DNA of 10,357 bases from JBFGWM01 sp041588495 (GTDB taxonomy: Bacteria; Pseudomonadota; Gammaproteobacteria; Pseudomonadales; JBFGWM01). How positions within the stretch are numbered: position 1 is the stretch's first letter; each line of letters starts with the position of its first letter. Made by a program: the position numbers and the translations under genes. Location: contig JBFGWM010000088.1 in the NCBI GenBank assembly GCA_041588495.1, forward strand, positions 1 to 10,357. The letters run 5' to 3'. The notes beneath the pieces were generated by a model. That model searched no databases, was not told where the DNA came from, and saw only the letters and a program-made list of their open reading frames with translations. Below, piece after piece: positions 1 to 6,507 of this stretch.

Positions 1-505
1 CTTCGGCGCCGCAGCCGTCGAACGCCTCGTTGAGCATGCGGATGATGTCCGCCGACTCGTTGTTGACGATGGTTTCCGTCTCCCGGTCCCACAGTACGGG
101 CACCGTGACCCGGCCGCTGTAGTCCGCACGGGCGCGGGTATACAACTCGTGCATGTACCTCGACCCGTACAGCCCGTCGCGGGTCTCCACACCGGCAAAC
201 CCCTCGTCCCGGAACTCCCAGCCGTTTTCCAGCATGTCCGGGTGGACGACGGAAAGTCCGATCATGTCTTCCAGACCCTTCAGCCGGCGCAGGATCAGGG
301 CCCGGCTCGCCCAGGGACAGGCCAGGGAAACGTAGAGGTGGTAGCGACCGGCCTGCGCGGGAAAACCGCCCTTGCCGGTGGGACCCGGGCTGCCGTCGCG
401 GGTCACCCAGTTGCGGAAGCTCGAGCCCTCGCGGACGAACTCGCCGTCCGAGGCGTCCGTGTCGTACCACTGGTCGTGCCACTTGCCTTCGATGAGAAGT
501 CCCAT
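1..505 (-). CDS. yqjG: Glutathionyl-hydroquinone reductase, YqjG/Xi-class GST (partial, C-terminus off left edge)
   Basis: Reading the minus strand from an ATG at 505 gives 168 residues with no stop before the window edge. The start, MGLLIEGKWHDQWYDTD, is typical of glutathionyl-hydroquinone reductases. The thioredoxin-fold N-terminal domain carries the family motif ACPWASR, whose Cys63 is the expected catalytic cysteine. The stretch VPVLWD-RETETIVNNESADIIRML (about 136-158) matches the glutathione-site 'NNES-AEIIRM' region of the family. Members are usually about 310-330 aa, so roughly half is present; the helical C-terminal domain lies outside. By family knowledge these cytosolic enzymes use glutathione to reduce glutathionyl-hydroquinones to hydroquinones. 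A clear AGGAGG ribosome site lies just upstream and overlaps the azoR stop; the gap between the genes is 9 bp, so the two are almost certainly co-transcribed and perhaps coupled. Start choice is firm because of this site. Confidence 0.93.
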   Translation of the reverse strand, partial: MGLLIEGKWHDQWYDTDASDGEFVREGSSFRNWVTRDGSPGPTGKGGFPAQAGRYHLYVSLACPWASRALILRRLKGLEDMIGLSVVHPDMLENGWEFRDEGFAGVETRDGLYGSRYMHELYTRARADYSGRVTVPVLWDRETETIVNNESADIIRMLNEAFDGCGAE

Positions 506-514
506 GTCTCCCTC

Positions 515-1120
515 CTACGCGGCGGCAAGTTCAGCGATGCGGTCCGCGGCCTCGGACAGCCGCTCCTCGCGCAGCGCGTCACTCATGTTGAGTCCCTCGG
601 CGTACACGAACTCGACGTCGCTGATGCCCAGGAAGCCGAGGAACTGGCGGATGAACGGCGTCTGCACGTCCTGTTCGGTTCCCGCGTAGATGCCGCCGCG
701 GGCGGCGAACACGTAGACCTTCTTGTCGCGCAGCAGGCCCTCGGGGCCGGACTCCGTATACCGGAAAGTATCGCCGGCCCGGGCGACATGGTCGAACCAG
801 GCCTTGAGGGCCGAAGGCACACCAAAGTTGTACATCGGCACGCCCAGCACCAGCGTGTCCGCTTCCTTCAGTTCAGCGATCAGGTGATCCGCGTAGCGGG
901 CCGCCTCCGATTGTTCCGGCGTTTGCTCTTCCGGGGGCGTCGAGATCGCCGCGATGGTCGCGGCATCCAGGTGGGGGACCGGCTGCTCGCCGAGGTCGCG
1001 GCGTATCAGCCGGTGGCCGGGCCGGCTCGCCATCCACTGTTCGACGAACGCGTCAGCCATCGCCGAGGAACGCGAGTCCGCGCCGAAAATGCCGCTGTTG
1101 ATCTGCAGTAACGTGCTCAT
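515..1120 (-). CDS. azoR: FMN-dependent NADH-azoreductase
   Basis: This 201-residue protein has the full length and layout of the AzoR flavodoxin-fold family. Visible signatures are the N-terminal strand and phosphate loop (LLQINSGIFGADSRSS, 4-19), the flavin-binding MYNFGVPSALKAWFDH segment (96-111) and the ARGG turn (140-143) with the following Gly-Ile-Tyr. Family members are cytosolic homodimers binding FMN that use NADH for two-electron reduction of quinones and, incidentally, azo dyes; quinone detoxification is the likely physiological role. The ATG at 1118-1120 is preceded by an AGGAGA ribosome site about 10 nt away. It is the first gene of an operon with the downstream glutathionyl-hydroquinone reductase and is divergent from a LysR regulator, which probably controls it. 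No unusual residues were noticed. Confidence 0.95.
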   Translation of the reverse strand: MSTLLQINSGIFGADSRSSAMADAFVEQWMASRPGHRLIRRDLGEQPVPHLDAATIAAISTPPEEQTPEQSEAARYADHLIAELKEADTLVLGVPMYNFGVPSALKAWFDHVARAGDTFRYTESGPEGLLRDKKVYVFAARGGIYAGTEQDVQTPFIRQFLGFLGISDVEFVYAEGLNMSDALREERLSEAADRIAELAAA

Positions 1121-1226
1121 GATGTGGGTCTCTCCTGTCCGTTTTTCATACTCCCATTATCCATCTACCAATCGAATTAAAAAGCGCATATATTGGCTTA
1201 TATCAATCGTATTTTTCGATATACAA
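1121..1226. promoter_or_regulatory. Divergent azoR/lysR control region with two dyads
   Basis: This gap between two divergent starts is markedly AT-rich compared with the flanking genes. It holds ATCG-N7-CGAT at 1206-1220, which contains the T-N11-A core expected of a LysR-type regulator site, and an adjacent, one- to two-base overlapping dyad ATTG-N8-CAAT at 1192-1207. On the minus strand TTGATA (1206-1201) followed at 19 bp by TTTAAT (1181-1176) is a possible but poorly spaced azoR promoter that overlaps both dyads. On the plus strand no good promoter was found. The position suggests that the neighbouring LysR protein binds here to control azoR and itself. The binding assignment is inference. 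Confidence 0.5.
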
Positions 1227-2129
1227 ATGGACACACCAGCGCCACGGGTCTCCCTCGAACAATGGAGAATGCTGCAGGCCGTGGTCGACCACGGCGGCTT
1301 CGCGCGTGCCGCGGAGGCCCTGCACAAGAGCCAGTCCAGTGTTTCCTACGGGGTCAGAAAACTGCAGGAACAGCTCGGTGTCCGCGCACTGGAGATTCGC
1401 GGGCGCAAGGCCCACCTGACCGAGGCCGGACAGTTGCTGGTGCGGCGCGCCCGCAATCTCCTCGAGGAGGCGACCGCGGTGGAACGGGTCGCCGAGTCCC
1501 TGCGCCAGGGCACGGAGGCGGAGATCGCGCTTGCCGTGGAGGTCATTTTCCCCCGCAGGCTGGTGCTCGAGGGCCTCGCGCGCTTCTCCAGGGACTGCCC
1601 GGAAACACGCGTGGAACTCATCGAATCAGTGCTTTCCGGAACCGTGGAAGCGCTGCAGGACGGGGTTGCCGACCTCGCCGTGACCAGCACGGTGCCGGCC
1701 GGTTTCCTGGGTGATCCCCTGCTGCAGGTGGCGTTCGACTGCGTGGCCCATCCCGATCATCCCCTGCACCAACTGGGTCGACCGCTGACGCTCCAGGACC
1801 TCGCCGCACACCGCCAGATCGTGATCCGCGACTCGGGCAGCACACGGCGCATCGACGCCGGCTGGCTGGGCGCCGAGCAGCGCTGGACGGTGAGCCACGT
1901 CACCACCTCCATCGCGGCAGTCGCCAACGGCATGGGGTTCGCGTGGCTGCCGCGGGAACGGGTCAGGGAGGAATCGGTGCAGGACTGCCTGGCGCCGCTG
2001 CCCCTTGCCGCCGGCGCCACCCGCAGCGTGCAACTGTACCTGGCTTTTGCCGATCCCGACCGCGCCGGACCGGCGACCCGCCGACTGGCGGAGATTCTCC
2101 GCGACTGCGCGGGTTGTGCGCGGGACTGA
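1227..2129 (+). CDS. LysR-type transcriptional regulator
   Basis: The 300-residue protein has the standard LysR length and organisation. Residues about 8-67 form the winged helix-turn-helix: LEQWRMLQAVVDHGGFARAAEALH then the recognition helix SQSSVSYGVRKLQEQLG (35-51), and the wing LTEAGQ (64-69). A linker helix follows, and residues about 92-290 form the periplasmic-binding-protein-like effector domain, with GVADLAVTS and GMGFAWLP as recognisable pieces. The reading frame stays open upstream to 954, but the extension is antisense to azoR and has no family similarity, so the ATG at 1227 is chosen; it gives the usual N-terminus. No Shine-Dalgarno sequence precedes it. It is divergent from azoR-yqjG, the classic arrangement for a LysR activator and its target; the inducer is probably a quinone or other electrophile, by inference from the targets. 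Its stop lies 7 bp from that of the convergent mlaC-like gene. Confidence 0.93.
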   Translation: MDTPAPRVSLEQWRMLQAVVDHGGFARAAEALHKSQSSVSYGVRKLQEQLGVRALEIRGRKAHLTEAGQLLVRRARNLLEEATAVERVAESLRQGTEAEIALAVEVIFPRRLVLEGLARFSRDCPETRVELIESVLSGTVEALQDGVADLAVTSTVPAGFLGDPLLQVAFDCVAHPDHPLHQLGRPLTLQDLAAHRQIVIRDSGSTRRIDAGWLGAEQRWTVSHVTTSIAAVANGMGFAWLPRERVREESVQDCLAPLPLAAGATRSVQLYLAFADPDRAGPATRRLAEILRDCAGCARD

Positions 2130-2136
2130 GAACGCC

Positions 2137-2820
2137 TCAGTCGTCCTCGACCACCATCTCGATCTGGTTGAGGACCTTGTCGAGGCCGTAATGGCGGATG
2201 CCCGCCTGGAAGGTTTTCTGCCCGGCGTACACGAACGATGTGCCGAGCACCTTGAGATCGTAGATGCGCCATTCGCCGTTGGGCATCTGGTGGAAATAGA
2301 CATCCACCGGCAGGGTCTTCAGGCGCGAATCCACTTTCAGGTGAACGCGGGCGTCACCCCCTTCGTTGCGGTCCACCCGGGTGCGGAACACGCGGATGCG
2401 CTGGCGGTTGTACTTGGAAATCGCCTTGATATAGCGCTTGCGGAAACTCTGGCGCACCTTCGCCATCGCCTGCAGGGTCAGCCCCTGTTCCTCGAGAATC
2501 TTCCAATGCTCACCGAAGATCTCGCGGCTGATGGCCTCCATGTCGAGGTAGGCTGAAAAATGCTGGTCCACCAGCTCGCCAATCATTTCCTCGCGCACGT
2601 CCTCCGGCTTGCCGTGAACCTGCTCGAGTCGCGCGGTGAAGGTGTCGATGATATCGGTGACGATGTGGTGCGGCATGACCGGGTGCTCGGCGCTTGCCTT
2701 CAACGCCTTGAAGTCGCTGGCCTGCTTGCCGCCGTCCGCCGCGAATACCGTCCCCGCGACGGGCGCACAGCAGAGCAACGCGACCACGAGCGTTGCACGC
2801 ACCGCCGCCCGCGTGTTCAT
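2137..2820 (-). CDS. MlaC/Ttg2D-like periplasmic phospholipid-binding protein
   Basis: The 227-residue product begins with a signal peptide (basic MNTRAAVR, hydrophobic core to about 24, cleavage probably after VFA at 27). The mature part matches the MlaC (toluene tolerance Ttg2D) pattern: a helical first half with YLDMEAISREIFGEHWK (91-107), a conserved stretch SFRKRYIKAISKYN, and a C-terminal sheet ending WRIYDLKVLGTSFVY followed by FQAGIRHYGLDKVLNQI. MlaC carries phospholipids across the periplasm between MlaA and the MlaFEDB complex. None of those partners is nearby, so this is probably a stand-alone paralogue. A longer reading starts at 2895, but the ATG at 2820 gives a clean signal peptide and has a GAGGT ribosome site. 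It lies 10 bp after the upstream lipoprotein gene, pointing to co-transcription. Confidence 0.87.
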   Translation of the reverse strand: MNTRAAVRATLVVALLCCAPVAGTVFAADGGKQASDFKALKASAEHPVMPHHIVTDIIDTFTARLEQVHGKPEDVREEMIGELVDQHFSAYLDMEAISREIFGEHWKILEEQGLTLQAMAKVRQSFRKRYIKAISKYNRQRIRVFRTRVDRNEGGDARVHLKVDSRLKTLPVDVYFHQMPNGEWRIYDLKVLGTSFVYAGQKTFQAGIRHYGLDKVLNQIEMVVEDD

Positions 2821-2830
2821 GCGGTTGACC

Positions 2831-3253
2831 TCAGCGATTCGAGAGGCACTTGTCGACAATGAACGCGCATTGCTCGCCCTCGGTGAAATAGCCACCGGAT
2901 CGTCCGGTGTAGGTCACCTTGGCAACCCGCCCGTTGCGGATCACGAAGTTCGCGTGGCAATAGCGGCGCATGGTCGCCGTCGCGCCACCGCCCACGCCCT
3001 GCTGGCCGCCACCGCCGACGTAGCCGCGGGTGTCACCGCCGCCCTCGTAGGTGGCGAACTCCACTCCGTCGACCATCTCCGTGCGGTTCGGCACACCGGC
3101 GCAGGAATACAGGTCGATCTTCGACATGCCGATCATTTCGTTCTGGGCCCGCTCGGCGCGGTTGGACCGCATCAGGGTGCAGGAAGCGCACAGGGATACC
3201 ACGCTCAGTACGATGACTGCCCGGGCCAGCGGACCAGGTAACGGGTGCAGCAT
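2831..3253 (-). CDS. Small glycine-rich probable lipoprotein
   Basis: The 140-residue protein starts with a hydrophobic signal segment (about 9-24) ending in LCASC, with Cys25 as the most likely lipidated residue; the lipobox is imperfect because position -3 is Cys, so Cys22 or ordinary secretion remain possible. After it come IGMSKIDLYSCAGVPNRTEMVDGVEFATYE (41-70), reminiscent of the short repeat of SmpA/BamE-like outer-membrane lipoproteins (GMSK..L....G.P), then a glycine-rich loop (71-90), and a strand-like end HANFVIRNGRVAKVTY with EQCAFIVDKC. Cysteines 51, 99, 129 and 136 could form disulfides. I recognise the general type but no named function. A GAGGAG ribosome site precedes the ATG. 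It leads an operon with the MlaC-like gene, which suggests a role in the envelope. Confidence 0.8.
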   Translation of the reverse strand: MLHPLPGPLARAVIVLSVVSLCASCTLMRSNRAERAQNEMIGMSKIDLYSCAGVPNRTEMVDGVEFATYEGGGDTRGYVGGGGQQGVGGGATATMRRYCHANFVIRNGRVAKVTYTGRSGGYFTEGEQCAFIVDKCLSNR

Positions 3254-3298
3254 GTGGTTCTCCTCGAAAAAACAGGTACGGACGTCTTGCCGATTACC

Positions 3299-3328
3299 AG
3301 TATATGAATGAATGTCGAAACGAGTAAA
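3299..3328 (-). promoter_or_regulatory. Candidate sigma70 promoter for the lipoprotein/mlaC-like operon
   Basis: On the minus strand TTTACT (3328-3323) and TATACT (3304-3299) are separated by 18 bp. The -10 matches five of six consensus bases and the -35 four of six. Transcription would begin near 3292, giving a leader of about 40 nt that includes the GAGGAG ribosome site before the start at 3253. Found by eye only. Confidence 0.5.
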
Positions 3329-3354
3329 TCATGCCGGGTCGCGCCTAAACTGAA

Positions 3355-3367
3355 GGGAATGGTTCCC
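3355..3367. repeat. Perfect short dyad upstream of the ABC operon
   Basis: GGGAA-TGG-TTCCC is a perfect 5-bp inverted repeat with a 3-bp centre, 27 bp before the ATPase start and inside the divergent intergenic region (3254-3394). It could be an operator or a small RNA hairpin in the leader. A TAAACT hexamer at 3346-3351 is a possible -10 directly before it, but no convincing -35 was found. Function is unproven. Confidence 0.35.
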
Positions 3368-3394
3368 TGATCCGGATATCGACACGGACTTCAC

Positions 3395-4120
3395 ATGCCC
3401 AGCGCCATGCCACAATCCGGCCCCGCGTTCCGGACACGGGAAGTGACCAAGGTCTACGGTTCCGGGCCCGCGGCGGTGCACGCCCTGCGCGGCGTGGACG
3501 TCGAGTTCCCAGCCGGCGAACTCGTCGTGCTGCTGGGCCCGTCGGGAAGCGGCAAGTCGACCCTGCTGAACATCCTCGGCGGACTCGACCGCGCCAGCGG
3601 CGGCGTGGTGAATTTCTTCGACGAAGAGCTGACCGCCATGAATGACCGGCAGCTCACCCGCTACCGCCGCCACCACGTCGGTTTCGTGTTCCAGTTCTAT
3701 AACCTGATGCCCGGTCTCACCGCGCGGGAAAACGTGGAACTCGTCACCGAGATCGCCGATGATCCGCTGGACGCATCGCAGGCACTGGAGCTGGTGGGGC
3801 TCGACTCACGTGCCTGGCACTTTCCCGCCGAACTGTCCGGCGGCGAGCAGCAACGGGTCGCCATCGCACAGGCCATCGCGAAGCGGCCCACGGTCCTGTT
3901 CTGTGACGAACCCACCGGCGCCCTCGACAGCCAGACCGGGCGCGCGGTGCTGCGCGTGCTGCAGGACGTCAACGAGGAACTCGGCGCCACCGTGATCATC
4001 ATCACCCACGCCGCGGCCACTGCGGCGATGGCGGACCGCGTCATTCATTTCTCGGACGGTCGCATTCGTGACGTCGTGCGCAATCCCTCGAAACGGTCGG
4101 CCGAGGAAATCGAATGGTGA
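3395..4120 (+). CDS. ABC transporter ATP-binding protein, LolD/MacB type
   Basis: The 241-residue cytoplasmic ATPase shows every motif: A-loop Tyr21, Walker A GPSGSGKST (48-56), Q-loop Gln100 in FVFQFYNLMP, signature LSGGEQQRVAIA (147-158), Walker B VLFCDEP (167-173) with catalytic Glu172, D-loop ALD and the switch His205 in ITHA. The FQFYNLMPGLTARENV segment and overall length are those of the subfamily that pairs with FtsX-like permeases (LolD, MacB nucleotide-binding domain, FtsE relatives), which drives periplasmic conformational work rather than simple import. The start is ATG 3395; an alternative ATG lies at 3407, and neither has a good ribosome site. A stop at 3368 rules out a longer form. 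The gene overlaps the permease gene by 7 bp and begins a three-gene operon. Confidence 0.95.
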   Translation: MPSAMPQSGPAFRTREVTKVYGSGPAAVHALRGVDVEFPAGELVVLLGPSGSGKSTLLNILGGLDRASGGVVNFFDEELTAMNDRQLTRYRRHHVGFVFQFYNLMPGLTARENVELVTEIADDPLDASQALELVGLDSRAWHFPAELSGGEQQRVAIAQAIAKRPTVLFCDEPTGALDSQTGRAVLRVLQDVNEELGATVIIITHAAATAAMADRVIHFSDGRIRDVVRNPSKRSAEEIEW

Positions 4121-6507
4121 AGGCAACACACCGCCGCCTGCCGATGAGTCCCCTGGACCGCAAGCTGCTCAGGGACCTGTGGCGGATGAAGGGGCAGGCG
4201 ACCGCGGTGGGCATGGTGATCGCACTCGGTGTGCTGATGCTGGTCATGGACCAGGGCCTGGTCAATTCCCTCGAGGAAACCAAGCGCGCCTACTACGAAC
4301 GCTACCGCCTGGCTGAAGTGTTCGCGCCCCTGAAGCGGGCGCCGCAACACCTGTTGCGCGACCTGTCCGAAGTTCCGGGAGTCGCCATGGCGGAGGGTCG
4401 TGTCAGTGGCGCCGCGCTGATCAACCTGCCGCAAAACCCGGTGCCGGTGCGCGCCCAGGCCGTATCGCTGCCGGACTTCGGCCCACCCCACCTCAATGAC
4501 GTCTACCTCGCGGAGGGGCGCCGCATCGATCCCTCCCACGAAGACGAGATCCTGCTCCTTGAGGGTTTCGCCCGTGCGCACGGGCTGCGACCCGGCGACG
4601 AACTGTCGGCGACCATGAACGGTGCGCGGCGCACTTTCCGCATCGCGGGCCTCGCCCAGTCCCCGGAGTTCCTGTACTCCGCACCGCCCGGAGAGATGAT
4701 GCCCGACGATGCGCGCTTCGCGGTGATCTGGATGAGCGAGACAGCGCTGGCCGCGGCCTACGACCTGGAAGGCGCCTTCAACGAGGCGCTGCTGGGGCTC
4801 TCGAGAAGCGCCGCCCTGCCCGCCGTGCTGGATGCGGTCGACCGCCTGCTCGCCCCCTATGGCGGGGCCGGCGCCTACGGTCTTTCCGACCACGTGTCGA
4901 ACCGTTTCATCGAGGAGGAGATCAACGGGCTGCGGGTGACCAGCCGCGTGGTTCCCCCGGTGTTTCTCGCGGTTGCGGCGTTCCTTCTCAACATCGTCAT
5001 CTCGCGCATGATCCAGGCCGAGCGCGAACAGATCGGGCTGCTCAAGGCCTACGGTTATTCCAGTGGCGAGGTGGGAGGTCACTATGTTCGGTTCATCCTG
5101 GTCGTCGCCATCGGCGGCGCAGTGGCCGGATGCCTACTCGGCATACTCGCGGGTCGCGCCCTGACCGGCGTGTACCAGATCTATTACAAGTTTCCGTTTC
5201 TCGTGTTCCAGCTGGATCCGGCTTCCTTCATCATCGCGTTCTCCGCCAGCGTGCTGGCCGCGTCAGCCGGCGGGATCTTCGTGCTGCGCAAGGTGTTCGA
5301 CCTGACCCCGGCAGAAGCCATGCGTCCCCCCACGCCCCCGGATTACAGCCGTGCCGCGCGGCTCGGGAAAACCCTGGCCACACGCCTCGACCAGCCCAGC
5401 CGCATGGTGCTGCGCCGCCTGCTGCGGCAGCCGGGACGCGCCGCCACCGCGATCCTGTCCATCGCCGCCGGCATGGGACTGTCGGTGGCGATGCTCGGTG
5501 TCATGGGCGGTTTCGATGAAGCGGTCGACCTGAATTTCAGCGTCGTGGATCGCAGCGACGTCAACGTGAGTTTCGTCGAACCCCTTTCGGACCAGGCCAT
5601 ACGCGAACTGCAGCGCATGAAGGGCGTCATGAGCGTGGAGCCCTATCGCAACGTGCCGGCGGTGCTCCGCAACGGCCACCGCAGCTACCGTGGCACGCTC
5701 AACGGCCTGGTCGCGGAACCGCGGCTGTTCCGGGTCGTCGATGTCGACATGCGGGAAATCCCGCCGCGCGAGGACGGCATCATCCTCGCAAGGCCACTCG
5801 CGGACATCCTCGACGTACGGCTCGGAGAAAGTGTCACCGTCGAGATTCGCGAGGGGCGTCGACCGACGTTGCGGGTGCCGGTGACCGGAATCGCCGAGAC
5901 GCTGCTCGGCTCTCCCGCGTACCTCGAGATGAACGCCCTGAACCGCGAACTCAAGGAACCGTTCCGTGTCGGCGGCGCCTTCCTGCGCATCGACCAGGCC
6001 GAGGCCGGCACGCTGTACCGCACCCTCAAGGACATGCCGGCGGTCGCCGGCGTCACCCTGAAGCGGGATGCCCTGGTGGCGATCCGCAGGATGCTGGACA
6101 CCGGGGCCGGCGCAATGCGCTACATCATGACGACCATCGCGGGGATCATCACCTTCGGCGTGATCTACAACAGCGCGCGGATCGCCTTCGCGGAGCGCGC
6201 CCGCGATCTCGCCAGCCTGCGCGCCATCGGCTTCACCCGTGGCGAGGCGTCCTTCGTGCTGCTCGGGGAACTCGCAATCATCACCCTGCTCGCGCTACCG
6301 GTTGGCGCCGTTTTCGGCTATTACCTTTCGCAGGCGATCGCGGCCGGGTTCAGCACCGACCTGTACCAGATTCCCGCCACCATCGGTCCGCGCAGTTTCG
6401 GTAATGCCGCGCTCGCCGTGCTTGCCGCGGCGGCCATCTCCGGCTGGCTGGTGAAACGCGATATCGACCGCATCGACATCGTGGCAACCCTGAAAACGAG
6501 AGAGTGA
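4114..6507 (+). CDS. Double FtsX-domain ABC transporter permease
   Basis: The 797-residue inner-membrane protein has two copies of the MacB/FtsX unit, each one helix, a large periplasmic domain, then three helices. Predicted segments are near residues 29-47, 280-300, 327-350, 370-390, 444-466, 670-690, 714-740 and 765-785, making eight helices. The cytoplasmic coupling motifs repeat: EREQIGLLKAYGYSSGEV in the first half and ERARDLASLRAIGFTRGEA in the second, each in the loop after the second helix of its unit. Duplicated permeases of this kind can act as pseudo-dimers, whereas MacB and LolCE use two four-helix chains. The ATG at 4114 has GAGGAA about 8 nt upstream; the internal ATG at 4144 is less likely. 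It overlaps the ATPase gene before it and the adaptor gene after it (4 bp, GTGA), so translation is probably coupled. Substrate cannot be read from the sequence. Confidence 0.93.
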   Translation: MVKATHRRLPMSPLDRKLLRDLWRMKGQATAVGMVIALGVLMLVMDQGLVNSLEETKRAYYERYRLAEVFAPLKRAPQHLLRDLSEVPGVAMAEGRVSGAALINLPQNPVPVRAQAVSLPDFGPPHLNDVYLAEGRRIDPSHEDEILLLEGFARAHGLRPGDELSATMNGARRTFRIAGLAQSPEFLYSAPPGEMMPDDARFAVIWMSETALAAAYDLEGAFNEALLGLSRSAALPAVLDAVDRLLAPYGGAGAYGLSDHVSNRFIEEEINGLRVTSRVVPPVFLAVAAFLLNIVISRMIQAEREQIGLLKAYGYSSGEVGGHYVRFILVVAIGGAVAGCLLGILAGRALTGVYQIYYKFPFLVFQLDPASFIIAFSASVLAASAGGIFVLRKVFDLTPAEAMRPPTPPDYSRAARLGKTLATRLDQPSRMVLRRLLRQPGRAATAILSIAAGMGLSVAMLGVMGGFDEAVDLNFSVVDRSDVNVSFVEPLSDQAIRELQRMKGVMSVEPYRNVPAVLRNGHRSYRGTLNGLVAEPRLFRVVDVDMREIPPREDGIILARPLADILDVRLGESVTVEIREGRRPTLRVPVTGIAETLLGSPAYLEMNALNRELKEPFRVGGAFLRIDQAEAGTLYRTLKDMPAVAGVTLKRDALVAIRRMLDTGAGAMRYIMTTIAGIITFGVIYNSARIAFAERARDLASLRAIGFTRGEASFVLLGELAIITLLALPVGAVFGYYLSQAIAAGFSTDLYQIPATIGPRSFGNAALAVLAAAAISGWLVKRDIDRIDIVATLKTRE

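Noticed and set aside
149..1111. Long plus-strand frame opposite azoR and the hydroquinone reductase
   Set aside because: It is an antisense shadow of two clearly recognisable enzymes caused by high GC; the product resembles no known protein.
954..1226. N-terminal extension of the LysR reading frame
   Set aside because: It lies antisense to azoR and across the control region, and shows no LysR-family similarity; the ATG at 1227 gives the normal N-terminus.
2821..2895. Longer N-terminus for the MlaC-like protein
   Set aside because: It would overlap the lipoprotein gene and bury the signal peptide; the ATG at 2820 has its own ribosome site.
4045..5082. 345-codon minus-strand frame opposite the permease
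   Set aside because: Composition is that of an antisense shadow (His, Gln, Arg and Gly rich) and the plus strand encodes a convincing permease.
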